The notes beneath the pieces were generated by a model, which worked only from the letters and a program-made list of their open reading frames with translations, did not search any database and was not told the DNA's origin. From a virus, in IMG/VR virus record IMGVR_UViG_3300036900_000151, positions 1 through 39,486 of that record: DNA of 39,486 nt; one strand, given 5' to 3'. Position 1 is the first letter of the stretch, and each line of letters starts with the position of its first letter. This document shows positions 10,201 to 18,212 of this stretch, piece by piece. A program made the position numbers and the translations under genes.

Positions 10201-12785
10201 GTCGTGCTACGGCTGGTCGGGCGCTCAATGCGCTGAAGATCCGTATGGACGAGGCGCTCGCCAGTTCGATCACCGCAGCCAACACGCGCAAGGCAGCGCA
10301 GCGAGTCGTGGCTCAGGCCAAGCGTGCCGCGGCTCGAGCGGATGAGCTGCTGCCGAAGGCGACCGAGCTCGAGCGAGAGAAGGCAAGAGCGACCGCGGCA
10401 GCGTCCCGTCCGGAGCGTCCAGGCGCGCCGCGAACGCCGCGCAGCATCATCGATCAGATCGCGCAGGCCTACGACGAGCTGGACCGCTACAACGCACTGT
10501 CGCTGCATGAGAAGGCGACCGTGTTCGACCGTCTGCAGGAGCAGCGCGCGGCGAACCAGGCCAAGCGTCGGGCGGCGGTTCGCGGCGCGCCGGAAGAGCT
10601 GCTGTCGGCGCTGCAGGCTGAGCTGCGGTGGGAGCAGAACAACTTCGCCAAGCGCAAGAACACCTGGGAAACGATGGCGTTCATGGACTCCAAAGCGGGA
10701 GAGAACGCAGCGCGAGAGCGGGCCGCGTTCCGCGGCGGGCTGTACATCGAGCAGCAGCGGCGAGTGGCGCGGCTCGCAGCGGACAAGGCACAGAAGGACG
10801 CGACCGCGGCGTTCGACGCCGAAGCGCGCCGACGTGGTCAGCAGTCGGCCAAGGCGCAGCGCCTCCTCGAGGGCATGGGCGGCGTCGAGGTCAACAAGAA
10901 GCTGCTCGGCGAGTTCGTCGCGGCCATCAACGATCCCGACCCGATGGTTGCCGCCAAGTTCCTGCAGGGCACGTCGAATATGTCCTGGTGGAAGCGGGCG
11001 GGCGTCATCCGCATCGCTGGTCTGCTGAGCTCGCCGATCACGCACATGGTCAACATGGGCGGCAACGTCAGCGGCGCGATCGTGGAGGTGCCGACCAGGG
11101 CGCTCGTGGTTGGAATCGATGCGTTGCGCGCGGCGGCGACCGGTGGCGAGCGGCAGGCGTACGCCGGCGAGTTGTGGCCGATGATGAAGGCGTATGGTCC
11201 TGGCTTTCTGGGTGCGCTGCCCGAGGCGGTCCGCACGCTCAAGACCGGCATCACCAGCGAACAAGCTGCCGACCTGAGCAGGATCCACGGTCGCTTCTCG
11301 CCGAACGAAGGCGTCAACCTGGCGGTCGAGGCGCCGCTGCGCGCGCTGCAGGCGGAAGACGTGCTGTTCCGCCAGGGTGCCTACTCGGCACACTCGATGC
11401 GCGTCGCCACGCGGCAGGCGATCCGCGAGGGCTACCAGGGTGCGCAGGTGCAGGGGCGGGCGGCGACCATCCTGAAGAACCTGCAGGACTATCCCGAGCT
11501 GGCGCAGGAGGCCGCGGACGCTGCCGCACGGCAGGTTTTTCAGGAGCGGCGTACGGTGCCTGGTCTGTCGCGCGTGCCTGAGCCAAACGAAGCAGCGCAG
11601 TTCGCCTACCAGCAGGTCCTGCCGTTCGTGCGGACGCCAGCCAACATCACCGCCCAGGGCGCAGGCATGAGCCCGCTCGGTCTACTCGGCGTGGCCCAGG
11701 CGGCGGGCAAGGCGCGTGGTCTGCCAACCGGCTCCGCTTCGGAGCGTGCGGTCAGAGGTCGCGAGGTGCTGCTCGCCGAAGAGCGGCTGGCGCGCACCGT
11801 GATCGGTACCGGCATCCTGGGCGCCGGCATCGCGCTGGGTAGCGCGGGCATGCTCACCGCGGCGTACCCGACCGATCCGACCGAAGCCTCCACGTTGCCG
11901 CAGGGCTGGCGTCCGTGGTCGATGCGGCTGCACGATCCGGTGACCGATAACACGTACTACGTGCCACTCCAGAACATGGGGCCGCCCGGCTTCGCTATGG
12001 CTATGGCCGCGATCCTGACCGATCCTAAACACCGCAACAAGACCGTCCTGGACCCGTCCGAGCAGGTCAACGCGGCGACAGCGATTGGGCGCTACGTCAT
12101 CGACAACACCTTCCTGCAAGGCGTCTCGGACATGGTCGACGCGCTGCACGATCCGAAGACCGGCGCCAGCAAGTTCGCCGAGCCGCTCGCGGCGAGCTAC
12201 GGGCCGTACTCGAGTCTTGCCAGGGAGGCGCAGCGGATGATGGGCGTCGCCTCCAGGAACCCGCACGACGGGCTGGTCGGGCTGATCGAGGCGTTCGAGG
12301 CCAACTATCCAGGGCTCTCGGGCAACGTGCCTGAGGCGACCACGCCACTCGGCGAACCGCGGACGCAGGGCGCGACGGGTATCGGTCGCTACATTCCTGC
12401 GCGCTACGACATCGAGCGCGACGAGCCGACGTTGCAGGCGCTACGCTCCGCGGGCGTGGGCATCCCGCCGGCTCCGAAGGCGATCAACGTCGGGAACGGC
12501 TGGTCGATCCAGCTCTCGGAGGCCGAGCAGGACCAACTCAAGCGGGCCCGTGGCGTGCTGATCCGCGACCAGGTCGCGTCGGTGCTGGCGTCGCCGCGCT
12601 ATCAGCGAGCGGTCGCCAGCGGCGATATCAGCTTTCAGAATCAGCTCATGGCGCAGGCGGTCAGCAACGCGGCGCAGAATAGCAACGTCGACTTTGAGCG
12701 CACGATGACCAAGGCGCAGCTTCAGGCTCGAGCAGAACGGAAGGCAGCGCCCGAGCCGTACATCCTGGGGAGCGCAGCAGACTGA
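4251..12785 (+). CDS. Giant internal/ejected virion protein with transglycosylase-like and C39-like peptidase domains
   Basis: At 2,844 residues this gene takes up more than a fifth of the genome. After an Ala/Gln-rich start, residues ~190-340 look like a lysozyme/glucosaminidase-type domain (VAKNESAYG, candidate catalytic E234). Residues ~370-510 look like a C39-type cysteine peptidase (C386 in YAACGPAAAV, H471 in GGHYFFADAF). A helical Gly/Ala linker and a conserved-looking block (~940-1230) follow, then long charged coiled-coil regions (~1900-2200). The C-terminal third has hydrophobic segments (~2253-2290 and ~2514-2540). Multi-domain proteins of this kind lie between portal and capsid in several podovirus-like groups and are ejected into the cell envelope with the DNA; that role is inferred here. 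ATG 4251 is 4 bp after the previous stop. A second ORF is nested at 8566-8811. Confidence 0.85.
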   Translation: MPGTLLASDWQSSVEDELHRHVTDAINAATQAAQNAAGAIPQIQAPQISVPTVNPQAVLDELNQHVQNIVQTATQVAQPAVVQLGQVQNELQNHVATVLGGAAQGPFTPLNQPQPQQPTSALGQPTITTLGGGSTDATAPLGAPAAAGGDVLGAPSADTTASTTAVQTPQSLGAAGRIPANYNVPIDKGPTISRAQAEAVVKGTPLEGIGGQIWDLGVKYNVDPAFALSVAKNESAYGDPNVAPSQNRTNNIWDISNALYGGTPVPGTRWGQYPDKITGAEAFYKLITQEYYPKGQTSVGSVMWGPDGSQTHAYAPLSENSADYPQRLIDTMGNYRQLPGGTGGQPSTAPTAPVTTAQARAADLGYRDISQFGDQQLTPAEAYAACGPAAAVRFAERFGRQPTLREATDLAASVGWTAQSGMAGISSEQSLMNKLGIKTKLIEGPQWDVFAREAQTGNPVTISTYGKNGGHYFFADAFNPDTGAFHVGQSGKDLIGGSEWMTPAQMQNLMGSAQGALFADQPVTPVPSTAVAGGPAPTLGATTGTAAAPINVPGPQAKPPIVMGQNQPVTQIGGDQQQGLTPIQTAGDAVAGVVGDIKRAGQQAVATLGGELQNQVGGTASQLGTGVQSGISQVQSTVGGAADQLGTAVQQNVVQPAQAVAAAVAPNLGGDDAELARRRAALDQPGSPTLGGVGGELATGQPGEQTPGSVVGGLLGATGGTVQSPAEIRRNVEEVSQGLQANNPIRDVVVAGGLSNMVIDQVVQNPLLFVPGAPMGASLTRVGEQIVGDVAPNVAPVLGRLGAAALNGGVQNAIYEMGRADATPQSVGEAFATGAGLGAGLDIAPTAILGIGKAVLKRVPDIADAVGPAVGQFIRSEQGATRIPGQGPQQDVLHGMAVPRTGYEPGTPEHTTETFLQDQARAQNTPNPQLSAADIGGLPGMAGSRMRGLQEVRDAVDAGLPAARWYQEMVQQVRKDTGEDINPREAAVLMGAFGGNAGVAPNYHAMLSVFDAMRQARPDLTGFENMTEPQIQATQAFKDVAALVHGDKSYADDSMLARVMRGYRTGEIPVPSGAKLSSYTQDFLHALNEQYVPYSTQDVWQGRLFGARPDVQGGNGLPNVSQSDAAYRTMHALTNWVARERNLPPEQAQAAGWTVFRTLWTDPVIGPELRNDRVSLSDAIRQGQQAGLLDPRTMAAGGLAEVTAPRTAVPTSWASKINDVRERIQNNGSYNAPPPETATAVNEMALYHPSIQSAAQQRSILDPSGFQYGTVAGPKVGVRRPVGTEPAATLRDLALGDQPVLRVRGELQVDPTTGKIPWLLPEHAVQQTAGHAYVTVAGVGDDAAHLIGQRLGADRFNHADPTSTNTGGLAIELGSRADQARISDALNAAGLPVLREQGGTGIRVPLLEGRPAALARSLQQVLSDEGVAGTIGYYTGDTHAVESPGSSRVGRARDQASPSEPLGVPPGDRLSVSLFRDAREAAYGAPGFVAPGGRQRGELGQLPFGINVGGAVAGGYAGNLATPQEAPPEERLRNIGLGATAGLLGTRAITAALERNRLAPEVARAATEGFRAPEVGARPGENLLRAATEEPTNVPGVTRRTETVGGEAPVNIPEAQAGARTLSDVRSNPHLLAEARPGEAPMTDDELMAHYDQLDTQRQQVEDRLAAIDEQLRNPTQKPERPPWGAGWTNDQLVTLAKRQGLSAYEPLWWEKAGLLSGSGEVREDVGQSGLARGMGRGGAEPTPTELRAERAQLVREQTNIQEAGDQLANATPGQRFVRREQATTADLPFAQAEGPLGAGGGRDEGARTAQEIVTNKGRLTSDEAQLTGEAGGVTGRGIVNPTEAVPEAPSADTVRRMPNMDALLGRDMPEVAAQIQKSAEDNPALWDAYRQGTITFDSLKNDLAARVGMSKEDWLKTKVGQAFNERELVALQAAMVESQNRQTALAREVIARGGVDALTPEELAYSLSSLVDAQRLAAVARGGRATAGRALNALKIRMDEALASSITAANTRKAAQRVVAQAKRAAARADELLPKATELEREKARATAAASRPERPGAPRTPRSIIDQIAQAYDELDRYNALSLHEKATVFDRLQEQRAANQAKRRAAVRGAPEELLSALQAELRWEQNNFAKRKNTWETMAFMDSKAGENAARERAAFRGGLYIEQQRRVARLAADKAQKDATAAFDAEARRRGQQSAKAQRLLEGMGGVEVNKKLLGEFVAAINDPDPMVAAKFLQGTSNMSWWKRAGVIRIAGLLSSPITHMVNMGGNVSGAIVEVPTRALVVGIDALRAAATGGERQAYAGELWPMMKAYGPGFLGALPEAVRTLKTGITSEQAADLSRIHGRFSPNEGVNLAVEAPLRALQAEDVLFRQGAYSAHSMRVATRQAIREGYQGAQVQGRAATILKNLQDYPELAQEAADAAARQVFQERRTVPGLSRVPEPNEAAQFAYQQVLPFVRTPANITAQGAGMSPLGLLGVAQAAGKARGLPTGSASERAVRGREVLLAEERLARTVIGTGILGAGIALGSAGMLTAAYPTDPTEASTLPQGWRPWSMRLHDPVTDNTYYVPLQNMGPPGFAMAMAAILTDPKHRNKTVLDPSEQVNAATAIGRYVIDNTFLQGVSDMVDALHDPKTGASKFAEPLAASYGPYSSLAREAQRMMGVASRNPHDGLVGLIEAFEANYPGLSGNVPEATTPLGEPRTQGATGIGRYIPARYDIERDEPTLQALRSAGVGIPPAPKAINVGNGWSIQLSEAEQDQLKRARGVLIRDQVASVLASPRYQRAVASGDISFQNQLMAQAVSNAAQNSNVDFERTMTKAQLQARAERKAAPEPYILGSAAD
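8566..8811 (+). CDS. Candidate overprinted gene nested out of frame in the giant virion gene
   Basis: An 81-residue ORF in another frame of the same strand. It has an ATG, a well-placed GGAG (8554-8557, 8 bp spacer) and a TACAAT hexamer at 8537-8542. The N-terminal half reads like a normal protein (MPLNPQDQAELDALGIKPVP...), while the second half is Ser/Pro/Ala-rich. The host frame also reads naturally through here (SLFRDAREAAYGAPGFV), so both frames may be used. The string DALG-x-x-PVP recurs in the zinc-binding protein at 34004. Function unknown; it could still be a chance ORF. Confidence 0.4.
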   Translation: MPLNPQDQAELDALGIKPVPANHWVYRQGTAFLSPSSGTPAKPRTEPQDSLPPEGDNVASSGNSPSASTSAAPSPADTQAT

Positions 12786-14833
12786 TGCCCTACAACACCA
12801 AAGCCGACGCCGTTTCCGCGCTTCTGCCGGGCTACCGCGTCGTCGGCGAAGCGCCGTACATCGTCAAGGTCGCCAATCCCGACGCAGGCAAGGCGGGCGA
12901 GCCGGCGCAGATTGACCAGACCCAGGGCATCATCCTGTCGGTCCAGGGACCAGGCGGTGAGCCGGACGAAGTCGTCGTCAAAGAGGTCGGCAACAACCCG
13001 AACACCAAGGGCGGCGTCGGCTACGACGTCATCAAGGGCCCGACCAAGGCACCGACCAAGGCGGCGACGCCCGCGCAGGGGCTTGAGCGACTTGACGCCA
13101 ACCTGCAGCCGATCACCGATCCGAACAAGCCAGCGGTCTACGTTCGCGACCCGAAAGCGCCGCCAGGCACGGCACCGTTCAAGGTTGAAGAAGCGGCAAA
13201 GCTCGGCGACCCGAATACCTGGACGCCGATCTACCGCACTCCAGGTGATCCGACGTCGGGCATCGTCGGCCAGTACGACCCCAAGACGCAGACGGTCGCG
13301 GCGTCGGTCAGCGCGGCGCCGAACGCCAAACCATCGGGCGTCTTCACCAATGTCATCGATCCGAATGATCCGGCCAAGAAGCGCGTCATCGGCCTGGTCG
13401 ATACGGGCGATCAGTCGCTACATCCAGTCGCAACACAGGCTGACGGCAAGCAGGTCATCACGACGGCGACGGGCATCTACTCGTACGACAAGGACACGGA
13501 CAAGGTCTCCCTGCTGACGACGATCGACCCGCACTCGCCGATCCAGATCGTCACCTATCCCGACGGCTCGATCTACTCGTTCAACCCGAACGAGCCTGAT
13601 CCGACCAAGCAGCTCAGCAAGCTGCAGGGGCAGAAGCCGCCGCAAACGATCACGTCGAACGGCACGACCTACACGCTGAAGGCGGACGGCAGCGGGTACG
13701 AGCTGCCGCCGGGCGTGAGCCGACCGACGACGGTCGACAACACGACGACGCTCAAGCGCATCGTCATCCGCGACGACCAGGGCAACGTCCTGTCGGACAC
13801 GCCGAATGTCAACTATGTCGCGCCCGCTGCGACCGTCCCCGCAGCAAACACGACCGCGCCGTACATCCAGGTCCAGGACCCGAACGACCCGAGCAAGCTG
13901 ATCTGGGTCGAGAACAAGGGGCGGGTCACTGCCAGTCAGGCGTTGAAGGATCTGGCTTCGCACCTCTCGGGCCAGGTCGTTTCGGGCGATATCACCGTTG
14001 ACGAGGCCAAGTCGATCATCGACGCGTCCAACGCGAAGATGACCAACGACATCAACGCCCTGAACGCGGCGCGTGGTGCCGCTGGTGATGTCCTGACCAA
14101 CGCGCAGGCCAACGCGACGACCGGTGCGAGCCTGCTCAACCAGAGGGTTTCGTCGGCGACCGGCGCGCTCAACAGCCTGATCAGCTCAGCAGCTGGCAGC
14201 AAGATGACCAGCATCCCCGCGGGCGTCGGCCAGGGGCTGGTGCAGGGGCTGACCGACTGGACGGCGCAGCTCGGCGGCGGTCAGGGCGTGTACGACGCCG
14301 CGGCGCGCATGGTGCAGGCGTCGGACCCGAAGATCAGCGGCGACCCGACGCTGGCGCAGCAAGCGCAGCAGGCGCTGGCGCAGATGTTCACCCAGTGGCA
14401 GCAGCAGACCGGCGCCCCGCATCCGCTGGTGGCGGCGACGGAGGCGGCGAAGGCATCGCAGGCGTCGAACGGGCTGGTCGCGCCGAACACCACAGGGCAG
14501 ACGACTGCTAGCGTGCAGGCCCAGCTCGCCGCGCAACAGGCAGCGGCGGCACAAGCTGCGGGTACCGCCGGTCAGCTCAGTACGGCGGCGCTGAATGCTC
14601 GAGGACTGATGGACAACCCGCAGGGGCGGGCGGTTGCTGCTGGTCAGGTGCCGGTTGCCGCGGGCGGAGCGCCGACGACGCCCGGTCTGTACAACCCCGC
14701 GTATCAGCAAGCGTTCGTGAGTCCGATCGGACTGCCGGCCACCGGTTACGTGGTCGGGGGCAGCCAGGTTCCGACCCTGCCCATTCCTGGTTACTCGCCA
14801 TATGGCCCGTTCCAGGCGCCGGTGACCGTCTGA
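12785..14833 (+). CDS. Large hypothetical virion/internal protein (682 aa)
   Basis: Its ATG overlaps the stop of the giant gene by one base (TGATG), so the two are probably translationally coupled. The first ~390 residues are rich in Asp, Pro, Thr and Val with beta-strand repeats containing DPNDP (ENKP, VIDPNDPAKK, VQDPNDPSKL), suggesting small repeated beta modules. From ~395 on it is Ala/Gln-rich and helical (SQALKDLASHLSGQVVSGDI...), and the C-terminus is Gly/Pro-rich. Such composition and position fit an internal or ejection protein partner of the giant protein. No catalytic motif is recognised. Confidence 0.8.
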   Translation: MPYNTKADAVSALLPGYRVVGEAPYIVKVANPDAGKAGEPAQIDQTQGIILSVQGPGGEPDEVVVKEVGNNPNTKGGVGYDVIKGPTKAPTKAATPAQGLERLDANLQPITDPNKPAVYVRDPKAPPGTAPFKVEEAAKLGDPNTWTPIYRTPGDPTSGIVGQYDPKTQTVAASVSAAPNAKPSGVFTNVIDPNDPAKKRVIGLVDTGDQSLHPVATQADGKQVITTATGIYSYDKDTDKVSLLTTIDPHSPIQIVTYPDGSIYSFNPNEPDPTKQLSKLQGQKPPQTITSNGTTYTLKADGSGYELPPGVSRPTTVDNTTTLKRIVIRDDQGNVLSDTPNVNYVAPAATVPAANTTAPYIQVQDPNDPSKLIWVENKGRVTASQALKDLASHLSGQVVSGDITVDEAKSIIDASNAKMTNDINALNAARGAAGDVLTNAQANATTGASLLNQRVSSATGALNSLISSAAGSKMTSIPAGVGQGLVQGLTDWTAQLGGGQGVYDAAARMVQASDPKISGDPTLAQQAQQALAQMFTQWQQQTGAPHPLVAATEAAKASQASNGLVAPNTTGQTTASVQAQLAAQQAAAAQAAGTAGQLSTAALNARGLMDNPQGRAVAAGQVPVAAGGAPTTPGLYNPAYQQAFVSPIGLPATGYVVGGSQVPTLPIPGYSPYGPFQAPVTV

Positions 14834-16296
14834 TGGCACTCGCGTATAACCCGCAGGGCAGCACCGCGGCGCTCAATCAAGCGGGCTATCTGGACACGCC
14901 CGAAGGCCGCGCAGCGTATCCAGGTACGACGTACCCGACTTCAGGAGGTTCCAACGTGGCTGATACGGCCGGTGGTCCGCTCGGCGATTCGATCCAGAAG
15001 CTGCTCAGCGCGATGGCCTCCGGCAACGCCGCGTCGGCACAGGAGGCCATCCGTCAGTTCAACCTGACGTACACCAACCAGGTCGGCGAGCTGTACGGCC
15101 AGAATTTCGGTGTCGGTCAGCCTGCGCCACCAGGCGTGCCGACGCTGCCCGCGGGCCAGGCCGTTGGCAGCATCGGCTACATCCCAGGCTTCACCGGCAC
15201 CGCGGCGTCGCAGACACAGTCGGAGCTGGCGCAGCAGGCCAGTACGGCGCAGGGTGCCGCCGGTCTGACCGGCTTCTACACGGCACCGAGCCAGTCGCAG
15301 TACACGCCGGGCACGTTCGTTCGGCTCGATCCCAGCACCTATGACACGAACACCTACGGACCCGTCCAGATCAGCTACGTGCTGCCGACCGGTCAACTGC
15401 AGCGCGTCAACATCCCGCAGGCCCAGGCGATGGGCTGGAACGGCAACCTGTCGACGATGAACGTGCTGCCGGCGCAAACCGCGATGGCGCTCGAGCAGGC
15501 GCCGCCGTCGCAGTTGCCGATGCAGACGATGGCCGGGCTCACCAACTACTCAAACTTGAACACCGCGGCGATCAACCAGGCGATTGCTCAGGCAGGCGTG
15601 ACGGGCATGTACTCGGCGCCGGCGGCGATCGTGGCGCCGGGCACCAATGCCGCAGGCGGCAAGTTCTCGGATCTGGATCAGGGCACGCAGCGCGCGTACT
15701 TCGTCTCGAACGGCGGCGACTGGAACGCGGCCATGAACAAGTGGGTCGCCGATTCGAACAACGCCATCCGCCAGGCGACCGAAGCCGCGGGCGGGACGTG
15801 GACTCCCAATCAGCCCGGCGCCCCGCAGGCAACGCTGCAGGCGCAGCAGCAGACGTATGCGCAGCAGATGGGACTGATCAACCAGGCGGCATCGCTGCAA
15901 GCGAATCCTTTCAGGCAGCAGCAGGCGATCGGTCAGATGGGGAGTCTCCTGGCCGGTGGCGGCGTGGCGTCGTTCTCGGCGCCGAACACGGTCGCCGGTG
16001 TGGGGACTGCCGGCGGTAACACCCAGGGCGGCATGGGCTACCTGCAGCAGATGATCGACGACATCCGCAACCCGACGCCGAATCAGACGTCGATGAACCA
16101 GGTGTTGAACGCTATTCCGACGCCGAACAAGGTCAACTCGACCGAGTTCCTGCGGGCGGCGCCGAGCACCCAGAACATGGTGTTGCAGGGGATGCAGGAG
16201 AAGTACGGCATTGACCCCAACGACGCGATGACGCAGATCAAGGCGACCCTCCCGCAGTTCCAGGCGCCCACCACCGTGGGCGCGGTCAGGAGGTAG
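14833..16296 (+). CDS. Hypothetical Ala/Gln-rich virion protein (487 aa)
   Basis: Joined to the preceding gene by another TGATG overlap, making a three-gene coupled block. It is rich in Ala, Gln, Gly and Thr, with helical stretches such as SAQEAIRQFNLTYTNQVGEL and a C-terminal helical region (EFLRAAPSTQNMVLQGMQEK). The composition resembles the C-terminal half of the previous protein, so both may be internal core or ejection proteins. No recognised domain. Confidence 0.78.
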   Translation: MALAYNPQGSTAALNQAGYLDTPEGRAAYPGTTYPTSGGSNVADTAGGPLGDSIQKLLSAMASGNAASAQEAIRQFNLTYTNQVGELYGQNFGVGQPAPPGVPTLPAGQAVGSIGYIPGFTGTAASQTQSELAQQASTAQGAAGLTGFYTAPSQSQYTPGTFVRLDPSTYDTNTYGPVQISYVLPTGQLQRVNIPQAQAMGWNGNLSTMNVLPAQTAMALEQAPPSQLPMQTMAGLTNYSNLNTAAINQAIAQAGVTGMYSAPAAIVAPGTNAAGGKFSDLDQGTQRAYFVSNGGDWNAAMNKWVADSNNAIRQATEAAGGTWTPNQPGAPQATLQAQQQTYAQQMGLINQAASLQANPFRQQQAIGQMGSLLAGGGVASFSAPNTVAGVGTAGGNTQGGMGYLQQMIDDIRNPTPNQTSMNQVLNAIPTPNKVNSTEFLRAAPSTQNMVLQGMQEKYGIDPNDAMTQIKATLPQFQAPTTVGAVRR

Positions 16297-16299
16297 ACC

Positions 16300-16434
16300 A
16301 TGCCGCTCACCAAAAAGGGCAACAAGATCATGGGCGCGATGAAGCAGCAGTACGGCGCCAAGAAAGCCAAGCAGGTCTTTTACGCCAGCAGGAACGCCGG
16401 CAGGATCAAGGGCGTGGACCGGAGCAAGAAGTGA
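16300..16434 (+). CDS. Small basic conserved-type phage protein (44 aa)
   Basis: A 44-residue, Lys-rich protein preceded by a near-perfect Shine-Dalgarno (AGGAGGT, bases 16288-16294). It reads MPLTKKGNKIMGAMKQQYGA and then a KKAKQVFYASRNAG segment. From memory this is a recurrent small phage protein type (KKG-x-KI ... YG-x-KK ... VFYAS-x-N-x-G) found near structural genes in many tailed phages; its function is not known to me. Its stop overlaps the GTG of the scaffold gene (GTGA). Confidence 0.8.
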   Translation: MPLTKKGNKIMGAMKQQYGAKKAKQVFYASRNAGRIKGVDRSKK

Positions 16435-17345
16435 CAATGTCCGATCGGGGCATCCACCCCGACCTGATTGAGGAAGAGCTCGCAGAACGCGAGGCTGCGC
16501 CGGCTCCACAGGAAGAGCCAGAAGGCGCTCGGGGTCGGCGGCGTGCAGCGCCACGTTCCAACGGATCGACCCCACCAGCGGTCACTCCGGAGGCACCAGA
16601 AAGTGCCGGCGACTCGTCGTCATTGCGTACCGACGAGCCACAGGCGCCGACAGAGCCTCCGGAGTGGTTCGCGTCCGTTCGTGAAGCGAACGATCCGAGT
16701 GAGGCGCTCAAGCTGCTGCTGAAGAACCTGCCGCGCGACCAGGTCGAACGCGACGAGGTCATCAGCGGGCTGATCGGCCAGGTGGGCGACCGCCGTGCGC
16801 GTGAGCTCATTCGTCAGCAGCAGCAACAAGCCGAAGAGCAGGCCAAGCTCGAGGCGGCGCGGAACAACGATCTGTACACCCTCGGCGAGCTCACGGCCAG
16901 GGAGTACCAGGACCGCATCGCTCAGCAGCAAGCTGCGCAAGCGGCTAGCCCCTTCATGGACGGTGTCGTATTGTTCCAGCAAACCCTTGACCCCTCCATT
17001 CAGGAGAAGGCCGGGGGCAGAGTATTTGGCGAAGGCAAAGGACAAGCTGCAGGAGTCGCTGAGTATCTCCAGTTTCTGCACGACGAAGCGGTCAAGCTCG
17101 GGGTGGAGCGAGAGCTCCAGCGTCGCGAGTCTGCTCTGCGGAAGTCAGTGCTGAGCGAGGTGCACGGCGACGAACAGGTACCCGAGCGCGAATCAGGAAC
17201 CCCCGGTCGCGTCCGCGAAGTTACCGACGAGCAGATTGAGGCGATGTCCATGCGTGAGTACGAGGCGCTGTTCGACGAGAACGGCAAACCAAAACCGGGG
17301 GTACGCCACAGATCAACTCGAGGCATCCCCCTGACACAACGCTAG
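16431..17345 (+). CDS. Capsid scaffolding protein (candidate)
   Basis: A 304-residue acidic, helical protein immediately upstream of the major capsid gene, the classic scaffold position. It has a Glu/Pro/Ala-rich disordered N-terminal ~80 residues, a Gln/Glu coiled-coil centre (RELIRQQQQQAEEQAKLEAA) and a charged C-terminal region (TDEQIEAMSMREYEALFDEN), all usual scaffold traits. The start is either GTG 16431, giving a GTGA overlap with the preceding stop, or ATG 16437. A scaffold is present in procapsids and lost or cleaved on maturation. The call rests on composition and position, not sequence identity. Confidence 0.75.
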   Translation: MTMSDRGIHPDLIEEELAEREAAPAPQEEPEGARGRRRAAPRSNGSTPPAVTPEAPESAGDSSSLRTDEPQAPTEPPEWFASVREANDPSEALKLLLKNLPRDQVERDEVISGLIGQVGDRRARELIRQQQQQAEEQAKLEAARNNDLYTLGELTAREYQDRIAQQQAAQAASPFMDGVVLFQQTLDPSIQEKAGGRVFGEGKGQAAGVAEYLQFLHDEAVKLGVERELQRRESALRKSVLSEVHGDEQVPERESGTPGRVREVTDEQIEAMSMREYEALFDENGKPKPGVRHRSTRGIPLTQR

Positions 17346-17355
17346 GGGGTCCACC

Positions 17356-18210
17356 GTGGCGACAGGCGCTACTGAATTCGTAGACAAGACCATCGCGGAT
17401 GGCGTGTTCTCACCGGACATCTGGAGCAAGCAGGTGCTCCGCGCCACCGAGTCGAACCTGGTCATCGCCAAAAGCGTGAATCGCTCGTTCGAGTCGGACG
17501 CGAGCGTGGGCAAGACCGTCAAGGTCGCCAGCATCGGCAACCTGGCCGCTCGCGCCAAGGCGGAGAACACCGCGATCGTCTATGAGACCGTCGCCGAGAC
17601 CGCGACGACGATCACGTTGAACCTGTGGAGCTATGCCGCGCTGGGCATCGAAGATATCGTCAAGGTCCAGTCGCAGGTCGATGTGCAGAACGAGTACCAG
17701 CGCAAGCTCGGGTACGCGCTGTCGAAGGACATCGACTCCAAGCTCGCCGCGGACTTCGCCGGCTTTTCGCAGGTGGTCGGCACGCTCGGCACCGCGGCGT
17801 CCGACGCCAACGTGCTGGCGGCCATCAAGCTCCTGGACGACGCCGACGTGCCCCAGGAAGACCGCTTCTTCATCATGACGCCAGCCGAGAAGGTCGCCAA
17901 GCTGGCGCTCGATCGGTGGAGCAACGCGCTGTACATCGGCACCGGCAACACGCCCGTCAAAAACGGGATGCTCGGCGACATGTACGGGCTGAACCTGGCG
18001 GTCACCACCAACCTGGTCAAGCCCGCCGCGGGACAGGCCAACAACGCCATCTTTCACCGTGACGCGCTGGCGCTGGTCATCCAGCGCACGCCGAAGAGCC
18101 ACGTCTTCTACGACATCGACGTGTTCGCGTGGAAGCTCGCCGTCGAGGTCATCTACGGCCATCAGGAGATGCGCGATAACTTCGGCATCCTGCTCAACGG
18201 AGCGAGCTAA
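17356..18210 (+). CDS. Major capsid protein (P22-coat/HK97-fold type)
   Basis: A 284-residue protein that forms the icosahedral shell. The start GTG 17356 follows a strong GGGGG Shine-Dalgarno stretch (17345-17349). The N-terminal half carries a pattern typical of P22-coat-like proteins of the HK97 fold: VIAKSVNRSFE, then GKTVKVASIGNLAARA, then TTITLNLWSYAALGIEDI and VQNEYQRKLGYALSKDID. The C-terminal half contains a strand-rich segment (SHVFYDIDVFAWKLAVEVIY). It lacks an obvious protease-cleaved delta domain, consistent with a separate scaffold gene just upstream. Confidence 0.9.
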   Translation: MATGATEFVDKTIADGVFSPDIWSKQVLRATESNLVIAKSVNRSFESDASVGKTVKVASIGNLAARAKAENTAIVYETVAETATTITLNLWSYAALGIEDIVKVQSQVDVQNEYQRKLGYALSKDIDSKLAADFAGFSQVVGTLGTAASDANVLAAIKLLDDADVPQEDRFFIMTPAEKVAKLALDRWSNALYIGTGNTPVKNGMLGDMYGLNLAVTTNLVKPAAGQANNAIFHRDALALVIQRTPKSHVFYDIDVFAWKLAVEVIYGHQEMRDNFGILLNGAS

Positions 18211-18212
18211 GC

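Noticed and set aside
9885-11393. 502-codon open frame on the minus strand inside the giant gene
   Set aside because: It is an Arg/Leu-rich antisense shadow of a GC-rich gene; the plus frame is continuous and protein-like across the region.
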